From positions 1-26,804 of the IMG/VR virus record IMGVR_UViG_3300030450_002722: 26,804 nucleotides of DNA. The stretch is one strand, 5' to 3'. The stretch comes from a virus. The translations under genes were made by a program, and so were the position numbers. Of this stretch, positions 5,224 to 14,156 are shown in pieces; position 1 is the first letter of the stretch, and each line of letters opens with the position of its first letter. The notes below the pieces were generated by a model, which saw only the letters and a program-made list of their open reading frames with translations, was not told where the DNA came from and did not search any database.

Positions 5224-7418
5224 CAAGTCCACCCTTTGACGTTACGCAGAGTCCTTTTTATCCATCTCCTGAGCAAATAGCCCGAGCTGAGAAACGAGAG
5301 GCAGAAGGCCCATTATTAACACCAGCTCAATTAGCTTACCTTGGTTCAGTTTTTGCACCTGGTTCTGGTATCGCAGATGCCGCTGGCAGATTCCCTGAGT
5401 TTCCAAGTAGAGATGTGCCAGTAACTGAAGCATTATCTGGAGCACCTTTGCCTGGAATTGCAGAAAATATTGCAGCTGGTGGTATAGATAGATACTTATT
5501 TGCACCCTTACAAGGATTAGGTGTGATAGGTGATACTGCCTACGGTATTCCCGCAGTAGGCGCAGGTATTGCAGGATTGCTTAAAGCACCTGGAGCTTTA
5601 GCAGCAATCGCTGGTATTGGTAAAGCTAGTAAATCAGGTAAACCTAAAAACCTGCCGATAGAAGATAGAATGGTTGAGTTTACTTTTAATAAAGAAATAA
5701 CAGATGCTTTGGAGCCAATAAGTTTTGATCTAGAGGATTTAGATATTGATATAGATAAATTGACTGAGGTGCAAACAAATTATAGAGTTGACAAATATAA
5801 TCCAAGAGAAAGATATAAAATAGACTTAAATATAGAAGATATAGATCAAATAAAGGATTGGGTTGGAGGTGATCTAAGTAAGAAAAAAGCTGGTTCTTTA
5901 GATTTTATAAATGATATCAATCCATTTATTGATACTTTAGAAAATTCAGGTCTGTCTTTAAACTCACAAAAATATTTACAACGTTTCGCAAATAAAGATG
6001 GCAAAATTAAAGTTTATCGGTACTTAAATTTAGGCAAAGGGGGAGGCAAAAAACTACAAACAGAAACTGGAATTGCTAGCACTACAATTGATCCAAATCA
6101 TGCTGTAAATCAAGGTTTAAAAGAAAGAGTAAAAGAAATATTCATTACGACAGATGACTACGTTGCACCTGACATATTTGCAGGTAAATTTGAGAAAGCC
6201 GCAGCCCAAGAAAAAGCCTTAAAAGAGGGTACTGCAAAATTAGAAAAACTTGTTCGTGATACTTTTGTGGTTGAATATGACATCCCACTAAATCGAGTTA
6301 AAGCTTATGTACCGGCATTAAGAGCTTCTATTAGTGATTCGGCAAAAAATCGTTATGTCGAAGATTTAGCAGAAAATAATTACTCTATGACAATTGATGA
6401 AAAAATAGAAAACCTAGCTGATTATGAAGAGCTAGATATAAGTGATATATCTAGAGATGACGTAATACAAGAAGTGATTTATGAGCAAGAGCTACTAGAA
6501 GATTTAGATTATGATTTACTTCCAGCAGATGAATATGAAGTTATAGCTGATTTAGCAGATCTAAAACCTACGGCAACTTACAATATAGATGCAGATGGGA
6601 ACATTAAATCAACCACACCAATATCAAAACTGGAATCAAGTGGCAAGTTGCGGAAAGCTAGATTTAAAAAAATTGCAGAAAAGAGAGCATACGACAAACT
6701 AGGTGATAAATATAAAGCTATTAGTGAAAAGTTTTCACCTGAAAAATTATCCGCTGGGCTAACGCCTAGTGAAAATGCAGAATATACAAAAATGTTAAGT
6801 AAATTTGCTAATGATAAATATAATTTTGTTAAAAAATATGAAATTGTAAGTACAGCAGATAATATTAAAAATAAAGACTTTGTTTCTCCTGAAATACTCA
6901 TTACCGCTATAAAAGATACACAAAAAAGTCGACCTATTTTTATCGCTAACGAAGTTGATATTACAAGAGCTGTAAGAGGAGATATTTCAGAATTAGAAAA
7001 GATGATTCAAGGAGATGTTTATAGAGTAGACGCATACGATCTATATAAAAACTTTAATGACACTAGAGGTAAGTTAAAAGAATTTTATGGTGATAATATT
7101 GTTTTAAATAGATTAGAAACAAATCCAGATGCAGCACCGGGATTATTGACCAAATGGTTACCAGAGGGCGAGTTATTAAATCAATTCAAAAAAGACCCGT
7201 TTTATGCAAATGCTCAATTGCAAACCAAAAGCATTCCAATTGATGATATATTAGGGATTACGGCAGAGCCTTTAACAAATACTAGAGGCAAAGGATATTT
7301 TGAGGTATTGGTAATGAATGATGAAGCAAAACAACTAGTTGAAAAAGCAAAACCAGAAACAAAAGCAAAACCAGAAACAATAAAAGTTACTTTTGGTGAA
7401 TTTAAACCTATAAATTAA
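5220..7418 (+). CDS. C-terminal extension made by -1 frameshift (732 codons; 924-aa fusion with the 4645 gene)
   Basis: After slippage at GGGAAAG the reading continues GTA GCA AGT, giving a fusion of 192 + 732 residues. Protein-like sequence begins at once (VASPPFDVTQSPFYPSPEQ), well before the only standard start in frame (GTG 5415), so independent initiation at 5415 would discard about 65 coding residues. A Gly/Ala-rich hydrophobic stretch follows at about 290-328 of the fusion. The rest is acidic and Lys-rich, with codon use visibly more AT-rich from about 5640. Fusion residues 455-560 (VYRYLNLG, GIASTTID, then VVEYDIPLNRVKAY) recall the Arg and Ser-Thr motifs of ADP-ribosyltransferase folds, but only weakly. 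It is probably a minor virion or ejected protein. If there is no frameshift, a GTG-initiated 667-aa protein is the alternative. Confidence 0.65.
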   Translation, partial: VASPPFDVTQSPFYPSPEQIARAEKREAEGPLLTPAQLAYLGSVFAPGSGIADAAGRFPEFPSRDVPVTEALSGAPLPGIAENIAAGGIDRYLFAPLQGLGVIGDTAYGIPAVGAGIAGLLKAPGALAAIAGIGKASKSGKPKNLPIEDRMVEFTFNKEITDALEPISFDLEDLDIDIDKLTEVQTNYRVDKYNPRERYKIDLNIEDIDQIKDWVGGDLSKKKAGSLDFINDINPFIDTLENSGLSLNSQKYLQRFANKDGKIKVYRYLNLGKGGGKKLQTETGIASTTIDPNHAVNQGLKERVKEIFITTDDYVAPDIFAGKFEKAAAQEKALKEGTAKLEKLVRDTFVVEYDIPLNRVKAYVPALRASISDSAKNRYVEDLAENNYSMTIDEKIENLADYEELDISDISRDDVIQEVIYEQELLEDLDYDLLPADEYEVIADLADLKPTATYNIDADGNIKSTTPISKLESSGKLRKARFKKIAEKRAYDKLGDKYKAISEKFSPEKLSAGLTPSENAEYTKMLSKFANDKYNFVKKYEIVSTADNIKNKDFVSPEILITAIKDTQKSRPIFIANEVDITRAVRGDISELEKMIQGDVYRVDAYDLYKNFNDTRGKLKEFYGDNIVLNRLETNPDAAPGLLTKWLPEGELLNQFKKDPFYANAQLQTKSIPIDDILGITAEPLTNTRGKGYFEVLVMNDEAKQLVEKAKPETKAKPETIKVTFGEFKPIN

Positions 7419-7423
7419 ATATT

Positions 7424-7870
7424 ATGCAACCAGATGCTTTGAACTTATTAACCCAGATACAACCCGTATCTAAAATAGAGCCCATTAGCCCTACAGAAAT
7501 GCGTACTGCATTTGGCGGTCCCTTGTATCAAATGCTCAACCCTGGCGCACGACAAATCGTAGATAACCTTGGCTTGCGTGGTCAGGGTATCGGCGGGTTA
7601 GCAGCTATGGCTTTTGGGCCTGGCAAAGTTAAAGCACCAGCCACTATTATGAAACGGGTTGATAAGTTAATTAAAAAATATAGAAAGCAACGAGCTAATT
7701 ATGAAAGAGAGTTAGCTAACGTGCCCTATGATGGTATGCCAGCACAAAGAGCTGCTGATAAATATTTAAACAGTTTAAAAAAAACTCAAGCAGAGTTAGA
7801 AATGGTTTACGATAGAAATAGAGGCTTTGGCTTAGGTGATTATATAAGATCAGGTATTGCTGCTAATTAG
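7424..7870 (+). CDS. Conserved-looking hypothetical protein upstream of terminase (148 aa)
   Basis: Has a Gly-rich N-terminal half (GLRGQGIGGLAAMAFGPGKV) followed by a basic coiled coil (KKYRKQRANYERELANVPYD). It lies immediately before the large terminase, where a small terminase subunit is often found, but no DNA-binding helix-turn-helix is evident, so that label is not given. Starts 6 nt after the preceding stop with no good Shine-Dalgarno, suggesting coupled translation. The style matches the N-terminal gene at 4645 and this may be another minor virion component. Confidence 0.65.
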   Translation: MQPDALNLLTQIQPVSKIEPISPTEMRTAFGGPLYQMLNPGARQIVDNLGLRGQGIGGLAAMAFGPGKVKAPATIMKRVDKLIKKYRKQRANYERELANVPYDGMPAQRAADKYLNSLKKTQAELEMVYDRNRGFGLGDYIRSGIAAN

Positions 7871-7875
7871 TATTT

Positions 7876-9345
7876 ATGACCAACCCAAATTTTTCGCACC
7901 TCTCTGATTCTGAAATACGTGAAACCCTCATGTTGCAAGAACGGTTGCAACTATTACAACAACAAAAAGACTGCCAAGGTAATTTTTTAGAGTTTGTCAA
8001 TTACATGTGGCCAGAATTTATTTGTGGTCGCCATCACAAAATATTTGCCCAAAAACTCCAAGAGGTAGCAGAAGGTAAGTGCACTCGGTTAATAATTAAT
8101 ATGCCACCAAGGCACACCAAGTCTGAATTTTGTTCTACCTATTTTCCTGCCTGGATTATGGGTAGGCAACCCAAACGTAAGATTATGCAAACGACGCATA
8201 CCGGCGAACTTGCTGTTCGCTTTGGTCGTAAAGTTAGAAACATGATGGATACGGACGAATACAAACGTATCTTTGAGAATGTAAAACTGCAAGCTGATTC
8301 AAAGTCAGCCGGACGTTGGGAGACTGACAAAGGTGGTGAATATTTTGCCGCTGGTGTAGGTGGTGCGATAACAGGTCGTGGTGCGGACTTATTAATAATA
8401 GATGATCCCCACTCCGAACAAGATGCTTTAAGTCCAACCGCTATGGATGCTTGTTGGGAATGGTACACCTCTGGGCCCCGACAGCGTTTACAACCAAAAG
8501 GTGCTATTATTTTAGTGATGACTCGTTGGAGTGCGTTAGATTTAACGGCACGTTTATTAGAGGGTCAGAAAGAAGCGACAGCAGATCAGTGGGATATTGT
8601 AGAGTTTCCCGCTATTTTTGAAGAATCAGGTAATCCATTATGGCCAGAGTTTTGGGACAAGACAGAATTAGAAAAAGTAAAAGCTTCCCTGCCTACGCAA
8701 AAGTGGAATGCGCAGTGGATGCAAACTCCTACCGCCGAAGAAGGCTCAATTATCAAACGCGAGTGGTGGCAGCCCTGGAAAAATGAATCGTTACCGCCAG
8801 TTAAATATATAATTCAAAGTTATGATACGGCTTTCTCCAAAAAACAAAATGCTGACTACTCAGCTATATCTACTTGGGGTGTTTTTCAACCTACACCGGA
8901 TGAACCTGATTCAATTATTTTGCTTGATTGTCAACGTGGTCGCTGGGATTTTCCTGAGCTCAAACGTATAGCGTACGAAGAATATAAATACTGGGATCCT
9001 GACATGACGATTATTGAATCTAAAGCCTCTGGTACGCCACTTACTCACGAGTTACGCAGATTAGGCATACCAGTAGTTAATTACTCGCCCACTAGAGGAC
9101 ATGATAAGTCTACCAGGATGCACTCAGTAGCACCTATTTTTGAGTCTGGTCTAGTGTGGGCACCAGAGCGTAAGTTTGCAGATGAGATGATAGAGGAGTG
9201 TGCTGCCTTCCCTTTTGGTAAAAATGATGATTTATGTGATACTATGACTCAAGCGCTGATGCGTTTTAGAGAAGGAGGGTTAGTCTCATTAAATGATGAC
9301 TACTTAGAGGACAATAGACCTCCAGTTAAAAGGGTATATTATTAA
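7876..9345 (+). CDS. terL: Terminase large subunit (489 aa)
   Basis: DNA-packaging motor: the ATPase drives genome translocation into the prohead and the C-terminal nuclease cuts concatemers. Visible motifs: a variant Walker A, MPPRHTKS (residues 76-83); Walker B, LLIIDDPH (172-179); the coupling motif LVMTRWS after it; then an RNase H-like nuclease with Asp317 (SYDTAF), ESKASG (381-386) and the acidic DDLCDTM (451-457). The length is normal for the family. The reading frame ends by overlapping the portal ATG (TAATG). There is no clear Shine-Dalgarno, so it is probably coupled to the gene upstream. No small subunit gene is recognisable nearby. Confidence 0.96.
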   Translation: MTNPNFSHLSDSEIRETLMLQERLQLLQQQKDCQGNFLEFVNYMWPEFICGRHHKIFAQKLQEVAEGKCTRLIINMPPRHTKSEFCSTYFPAWIMGRQPKRKIMQTTHTGELAVRFGRKVRNMMDTDEYKRIFENVKLQADSKSAGRWETDKGGEYFAAGVGGAITGRGADLLIIDDPHSEQDALSPTAMDACWEWYTSGPRQRLQPKGAIILVMTRWSALDLTARLLEGQKEATADQWDIVEFPAIFEESGNPLWPEFWDKTELEKVKASLPTQKWNAQWMQTPTAEEGSIIKREWWQPWKNESLPPVKYIIQSYDTAFSKKQNADYSAISTWGVFQPTPDEPDSIILLDCQRGRWDFPELKRIAYEEYKYWDPDMTIIESKASGTPLTHELRRLGIPVVNYSPTRGHDKSTRMHSVAPIFESGLVWAPERKFADEMIEECAAFPFGKNDDLCDTMTQALMRFREGGLVSLNDDYLEDNRPPVKRVYY

Positions 9346-11801
9346 TGGCAATAGAAAAGCAAAACAATCAGCCTGAAGTTCAACTTGAAGGGACTGAGGA
9401 TATGACAGTTGCCTTAGAGGCAATCGAGGAAAGCGGGGAACAAGATTTTGAAATTCAAGAGGATGGGAGTGCTGTTTTAATAGGTGAAGAAGAACCTATG
9501 CAAACAGGCTTTGATAGTAACCTTGCTGAAGTAATAAGTGAAAGTGAACTCGGCAGAATAGCTAGTTCATTACGTGACGGTATTGAAAAAGACAAAGCAT
9601 CACGTGAGGATTGGGAAAAAACCTATACGGATGGCCTAAAGTATTTAGGCATGAAGTTTGATCAAGAAAGATCTGAGCCTTTTGAAGGTGCTTCAGGTGT
9701 CATACATCCACTTTTAGGTGAAGCAGTCACTAATTTCCAAGCGCAAGCCTACAAAGAACTGTTGCCTGCTAACGGTCCAGTCAAAACTCAAGTCGTTGGT
9801 GCTTATGATGCTGCTCTAGAGGAGCAGGCGCAACGTGTTTCTGACTTCATGAACTATCAAATAGTGCATGTAATGGAAGAATATGACGAAGAACTCGACC
9901 AAATGCTATTTTATTTACCATTAGCCGGTTCAGCATTTAAAAAAATCTATTATGATGAGTCATTAGGGCGTGCAGTATCTAAATTTATTGCTCCTGAGGA
10001 CTTAATAGTGCCATATTTCACTACTGACCTAGAAACTTGTCCTAGAATTACGAATGTAGTCAAAATGCCAGAGAATGAAGTGGCTAAAATGCAGGCTATG
10101 GGCTTTTATCGTAAGGTAAAAGTGTCGTATGGCGAAGATACAGCCCAATATGGACAAGTAGAAGAAGAAATAGATGAATTATCAGGTATGGAGCCCGGTT
10201 ATGATACCGGTGAGGTGTCTGTTTTATACGAAGTTCACTGTAATTTAGAGATAGATGGCTTTGAAGATGTGGATGCACAAGGCAATATGACCGGTGTTAA
10301 ACTGCCATATATCGTCACAATAGACAGCAATAACAACAATATTCTTAGTATTTACCGTAATTACGCTGAAAATGATCCGTTGCGACAAAAAATTGAATAT
10401 TTTGTGCATTTTAAGTTTTTACCAGGTTTAGGATTCTATGGTTTTGGCTTAACCCACATGATTGGTGGTTTATCCAAAGCATCAACCTCCATATTAAGAC
10501 AATTAATTGACGCTGGTACTTTAGCTAACTTGCCTGCTGGTTTTAAAACACGTGGTATTAGAATTAGAGACGAAGATACACCAATCCAGCCAGGAGAATT
10601 TAGAGATGTTGATGCTCCAGGTGGGTCATTACGAGAATCTATCCAACCCTTACCATTTAAAGAGCCTAGTGGCACACTTTTAAGCTTACTTAATATTTTA
10701 GTAACTTCAGGTCAAAGATTTGCCTCTATTGCAGAGATAAATGTAGGTCAAGGTAATCCAAATGCACCTGTAGGTACCACACTTGCCTTGTTAGAGCGAT
10801 CAACTAAAGTATTATCTGCTATACATAAAAGATTACACAACTCACAACGCAAAGAGTTTCAAATACTAGCAAATGTATTTCAAGAGTATTTACCGCCTGA
10901 ATATCCTTACGCTATAGCTGGCGGTAATAATCAAGTTAAACTATCTGATTTTGATGAGAGAGTTGATATATTTCCTGTCTCCAATCCAGATATATTTAGC
11001 CAGTCACAAAGAATCGCTATGGCGCAAGAAATGATGCAGTTAGTGCAATCTAATCCAGAAGTGCACGGCCCAACAGGTATCTATGAATCTTATAAACGTA
11101 TGTATGCGGCTATTGGGGTAGATAATATCGATCAGATATTGACACCACCTCCAAGTGGTGAGCCACAGCCAGTCGAGGCGGGGTTTGAGAATAATCAGTT
11201 ACTGTTAGGCAATGTGGCCAAGGCGTTCCCCAATCAAAACCATGATGCCCATATTGCTACCCACATGTCGCTGCTCAATACTCCGCCCGTTCAAATGAAT
11301 GCCCAGGTTCAATCATTAATTCACTCACACATAATGGAGCATTTGCAGATGAAAGCTGATGTGTTGGCACAACAACAAATGCCAGCAGAAGTGTTACAAC
11401 AGTTTCAACAATTACAGGCGCAGGCACAACAAGTATCACCCGCCCAACAACAACAGTTGGTAGTTGAGGCAAATAATATATTGGCACAGTACTCGGCACC
11501 TATCATGTCTGAACTAATTGCAGAATATACGACTAAAATATCATCACCAGAGGACGAAGATCCGCTAGTAGCTATTAGAAAACAAGAACTTGCACTCAAA
11601 GGTCAAGAGTTAGCACTTGATCAACAACAGTTTATTGCACAAGAGCAAAGAAAAGCTGAAGATTCTGCTAGACGTGCACAAATAGATCGTGAGCGCATTA
11701 ATGCTAGTGAAGATATAGCAGAAATGCGTGACGATACTGCAAGAGCACGACTCGATCAGCAAAGGTTGTTTAAAAATATAGATTTACAAAATAGACAATA
11801 A
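9345..11801 (+). CDS. Portal protein (818 aa)
   Basis: Forms the dodecameric portal ring at one capsid vertex, through which DNA enters and leaves; it docks the terminase and the tail adaptors. The acidic N-terminus is followed by the portal core: a conserved GLGFYGFGLTHMIGG segment (about 360-375), long helices around TSILRQLIDAGTLANLPAG, and PFKEPSGTLLSLLNILV. The C-terminal 150 residues are Gln-rich, helical and probably coiled coil, like the barrel/crown extension of long portals. At 818 residues it is longer than T7 gp8 and in the size range of P22- or N4-type portals. Position directly after terminase and 1-nt overlap with it support the call. Confidence 0.93.
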   Translation: MAIEKQNNQPEVQLEGTEDMTVALEAIEESGEQDFEIQEDGSAVLIGEEEPMQTGFDSNLAEVISESELGRIASSLRDGIEKDKASREDWEKTYTDGLKYLGMKFDQERSEPFEGASGVIHPLLGEAVTNFQAQAYKELLPANGPVKTQVVGAYDAALEEQAQRVSDFMNYQIVHVMEEYDEELDQMLFYLPLAGSAFKKIYYDESLGRAVSKFIAPEDLIVPYFTTDLETCPRITNVVKMPENEVAKMQAMGFYRKVKVSYGEDTAQYGQVEEEIDELSGMEPGYDTGEVSVLYEVHCNLEIDGFEDVDAQGNMTGVKLPYIVTIDSNNNNILSIYRNYAENDPLRQKIEYFVHFKFLPGLGFYGFGLTHMIGGLSKASTSILRQLIDAGTLANLPAGFKTRGIRIRDEDTPIQPGEFRDVDAPGGSLRESIQPLPFKEPSGTLLSLLNILVTSGQRFASIAEINVGQGNPNAPVGTTLALLERSTKVLSAIHKRLHNSQRKEFQILANVFQEYLPPEYPYAIAGGNNQVKLSDFDERVDIFPVSNPDIFSQSQRIAMAQEMMQLVQSNPEVHGPTGIYESYKRMYAAIGVDNIDQILTPPPSGEPQPVEAGFENNQLLLGNVAKAFPNQNHDAHIATHMSLLNTPPVQMNAQVQSLIHSHIMEHLQMKADVLAQQQMPAEVLQQFQQLQAQAQQVSPAQQQQLVVEANNILAQYSAPIMSELIAEYTTKISSPEDEDPLVAIRKQELALKGQELALDQQQFIAQEQRKAEDSARRAQIDRERINASEDIAEMRDDTARARLDQQRLFKNIDLQNRQ

Positions 11802-11840
11802 GTGTTGCAAAAAATAATTTAACCCTACATAATTAACAGC

Positions 11841-12047
11841 ATGATTAAACGTACAACAGTAAATCAACAGAAAACACCAAAAGTTTTAACTAATAAAAAT
11901 GGTTATAGCAATAAAGGTACGGTCCCCCTAAAAAGCAACGCAGGTACTTTCGATACTAATACCACTCCAAAACCAGGTATGGGTAAAGGTAAAGCAAGAG
12001 GTATGGGTGCAGCTGAATTTGGTGGCAAGTTTTCTGGTGTTTATTAA
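11841..12047 (+). CDS. Small basic Gly/Lys-rich protein (68 aa)
   Basis: Disordered-looking, basic and Gly/Thr/Lys-rich (KPGMGKGKARGMGAAEFGGK). No cysteine or hydrophobic core, so probably a flexible virion or DNA-binding accessory peptide. The last base of its stop overlaps the next ATG. The family is not recognised. A 39-nt gap separates it from portal, without a visible terminator. Confidence 0.68.
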   Translation: MIKRTTVNQQKTPKVLTNKNGYSNKGTVPLKSNAGTFDTNTTPKPGMGKGKARGMGAAEFGGKFSGVY

Positions 12048-12256
12048 TGTCCGAAGCTTGGCTAAGTAAAAAGTATCTGAAAGAACTAGAACTTAGAAGG
12101 GAGGATGTGCAGGACACTTTACTCGCAGGGTGTAAAGACCATGCGCAATACGAATATCTGCGGGGGCGCTACAGTTCTCTGGCTGACGCAGAAAATATTT
12201 TTAGAGAACTGCTAGGAAGGGTAATACAAAATGACATCGAAGATACAGGTACCTGA
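12047..12256 (+). CDS. Small helical hypothetical protein (69 aa)
   Basis: Charged, predicted fully helical protein (WLSKKYLKELELRREDVQDT; YEYLRGRYSSLADAENIFREL). It overlaps the preceding stop by one base and the GroES-like gene by 26 nt. Function unknown. Its position between portal and scaffold fits a small head-assembly factor, but nothing in the sequence proves it. Confidence 0.68.
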   Translation: MSEAWLSKKYLKELELRREDVQDTLLAGCKDHAQYEYLRGRYSSLADAENIFRELLGRVIQNDIEDTGT

Positions 12257-12728
12257 TCACATAGCCAAAGAAATCGAAGCCGAACAGGCACAATCAGAAA
12301 AACAAGAAACCACAGAACAAGAGTCTAAGCAAGAACTGCCTTATGTTTCACAAGAGGCTAGAGTTCTTGATCCAACATTATTAGACAAATCAGTTTTAGA
12401 ACGTATGCCGCAACCTACTGGTTGGCGCATGCTAATACTACCGTACGCTGGTAAGGGCGTAACAGAAGGTGGTATTCAGTTAGTGCAATCACATGTAGAT
12501 AGAGAAAGACTAGCTACGGTTGTTGGCTATGTTGTAAAGATGGGACCTGACTGCTATAGCGATAAATCAAGATTTGATAAGCCTTGGTGTCAGGAAAAAC
12601 AATGGGTGTTAATAGGTAGGTATGCCGGAGCACGTTTTAAACTTGGAGATGAATCTGAATGCAGAATCATTAATGACGATGAAGTGATAGCAACGATACT
12701 TGATCCTAATGACATTCTTGCAATTTAG
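12231..12728 (+). CDS. Phage GroES-like co-chaperonin (165 aa)
   Basis: The C-terminal 100 residues align by eye with GroES: a first strand (GWRMLILPY, residues 64-72), then a mobile-loop region with GGIQL (80-84) matching GroES GGIVL (the GroEL-contact tripeptide I-V/Q-L), then ATVVGYVVKMGPD like RGEVLAVGNG. The end (WVLIGRYAGARFKLGD ... DEVIATILDPNDILAI) parallels GroES GDIVIFNDGYG ... EEVLIMSESDILAIV. It carries about 60 extra acidic, Gln/Glu-rich N-terminal residues. Like T4 gp31, it probably caps host GroEL to help fold the capsid protein, consistent with its place between portal and scaffold/capsid genes. GGAAGGG gives a good ribosome-binding site inside the previous gene. Confidence 0.88.
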   Translation: MTSKIQVPDHIAKEIEAEQAQSEKQETTEQESKQELPYVSQEARVLDPTLLDKSVLERMPQPTGWRMLILPYAGKGVTEGGIQLVQSHVDRERLATVVGYVVKMGPDCYSDKSRFDKPWCQEKQWVLIGRYAGARFKLGDESECRIINDDEVIATILDPNDILAI

Positions 12729-12736
12729 GGAACAAT

Positions 12737-13639
12737 ATGGAAGAAGCAATAAAACAAGAAGAAGTACAAGAAGAAGCAGTTGTTGATGAGGGAGAAGTTA
12801 TTGAACTTGATGAAGAGGTAACTGAAGAACCAGCAGCATCAACAGAAAGTGAGCCAGTTGAAGAAGCTGAGGTAGAACAACCTGCTGAAGCGCAAGAAGA
12901 AGAACTTACAGATTATAGTGATAAAGTTCAGAAACGTATCAACACGTTGACTCGTAAATTACGAGAAGCAGAACGTGGTCAAGATTATGCAGCGAAGTAT
13001 GCGCAAGAAATGCAAAGGCAAAACCAAGCCTTGCAACAACAGGCTCAGACGTTACAACAATCCACATATTCAGAATCTCAAAACAGACTGACGGCACAAA
13101 AAGCTCAAGCTATAGAGGCATTAAAACAAGCACATGAAAGCTCTGACTTTGATAAAGTTGCAAAAGCCCAAGAGGTGCTATCGCAAATAGCTGTGCAAGA
13201 AAATAATGTGACGCAAAATTTACAAGCTATTCAAGCACGACAAGAACAGGCTCAAGCAGAACCTCAACAGCCTATACAACCACAACAACCTGGCATCCAT
13301 CCAACCACAGAGGCCTGGATTAATAACAATAGATGGTTTTTGGAAGATGAAGATATGTATAACAGTGCTCAAGTTATTGACAGAGAGCTTGTTAGTGAAG
13401 GTTATGTTGAAGGTTCAGATGAATACTTTGCTGAAGTAGATAAAAGAATTAGGGTAAAACATCCTGACAAATTTGATGACGTAGCGGTAAAACCGAGACC
13501 TCAACAAAAGGTAGCTTCGGCTAACAGGTCTGTAGGGAAAGCTGGTAAGAAACAAGTAAAGTTGTCTCCTAGCGAAGTAGCTATGGCAAAAAAATTAAAC
13601 GTACCTTTGAAAGAGTACGCAAAATATGTTAAAAGGTAA
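12737..13639 (+). CDS. Scaffolding protein (300 aa)
   Basis: Very acidic N-terminal 60 residues (Glu/Val-rich), then a long Gln/Lys coiled coil (KRINTLTRKLREAERGQDYA to about residue 175), a Pro/Gln linker, and a C-terminal part with a short basic tail (AKKLNVPLKEYAKYVKR). This acidic, coiled-coil, basic-tail layout and the location just before capsid genes are typical of internal scaffolds such as T7 gp9, which line the prohead and exit. AGGGAA is close upstream of the ATG. No protease motif is seen in it. Confidence 0.85.
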   Translation: MEEAIKQEEVQEEAVVDEGEVIELDEEVTEEPAASTESEPVEEAEVEQPAEAQEEELTDYSDKVQKRINTLTRKLREAERGQDYAAKYAQEMQRQNQALQQQAQTLQQSTYSESQNRLTAQKAQAIEALKQAHESSDFDKVAKAQEVLSQIAVQENNVTQNLQAIQARQEQAQAEPQQPIQPQQPGIHPTTEAWINNNRWFLEDEDMYNSAQVIDRELVSEGYVEGSDEYFAEVDKRIRVKHPDKFDDVAVKPRPQQKVASANRSVGKAGKKQVKLSPSEVAMAKKLNVPLKEYAKYVKR

Positions 13640-13644
13640 TAAAT

Positions 13645-14118
13645 ATGACAGATAATACTGACAAACAAAACAGAACTTCTCGTTCTGCCGACACTCGAGC
13701 TAGTAATGATGCTCGCAAACCTTGGAGCCCACCATCAATGTTGGACACTCCTCCTGCGCCTGAAGGTTATACTTACAGGTGGATACGTGCCGAACTCGTA
13801 GGTGCGGAAGATAAAAAGAATGTAACATCAAGAATGCGTGAAGGTTTCGACCTGGTGCGTTCTGAAGAGTTACCAGACTTTGAGCTTCCTACCATAGATA
13901 ACGGTAAACATGCAGGCGTAGTATCAGTTGGTGGTTTGCTATTGGCTAAGATTCCTAATGAAACACGGGAAGAGAGAAACTCCTACTTTCAAAACCGTGC
14001 ATCAACGCAGCAAGAAGCCGTTGATAATGATCTTCTAAGAGAATCAGATCCAAACTCTCCAATTTTAAATCCAGAGAGAAAAAGCAAAGTAACTTTTGGC
14101 GGTGGTCAACGAAGTTGA
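13645..14118 (+). CDS. Conserved phage head-region protein (157 aa)
   Basis: Has a Ser/Arg-rich disordered N-terminus (about 40 residues), then a compact domain: YTYRWIRAELVGAEDKKNV, SRMREGFDLVR, then ELPDFELPTIDNGKHAG. It ends SKVTFGGGQRS. The YRWIR and REG motifs look like those of a common marine phage family located between scaffold and capsid genes; the biochemical role is unknown. AAGG precedes the ATG at good spacing. Confidence 0.75.
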   Translation: MTDNTDKQNRTSRSADTRASNDARKPWSPPSMLDTPPAPEGYTYRWIRAELVGAEDKKNVTSRMREGFDLVRSEELPDFELPTIDNGKHAGVVSVGGLLLAKIPNETREERNSYFQNRASTQQEAVDNDLLRESDPNSPILNPERKSKVTFGGGQRS

Positions 14119-14156
14119 TTACTAAATATACATTTTAAATATATAGGTGATTTATT

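Noticed and set aside
5415-7418. Independent gene starting at GTG 5415
   Set aside because: Protein-like sequence in this frame begins about 65 codons earlier, at the slippery site, and no Shine-Dalgarno precedes 5415; kept only as an alternative.
7424-7870. Small terminase subunit
   Set aside because: Position would fit, but no DNA-binding helix-turn-helix or other small-subunit signature is seen; the Gly-rich start does not fit.
8089-8468. Several minus-strand frames inside the terminase gene
   Set aside because: The plus-strand terminase has all motifs intact; the minus frames have no known features or start signals.
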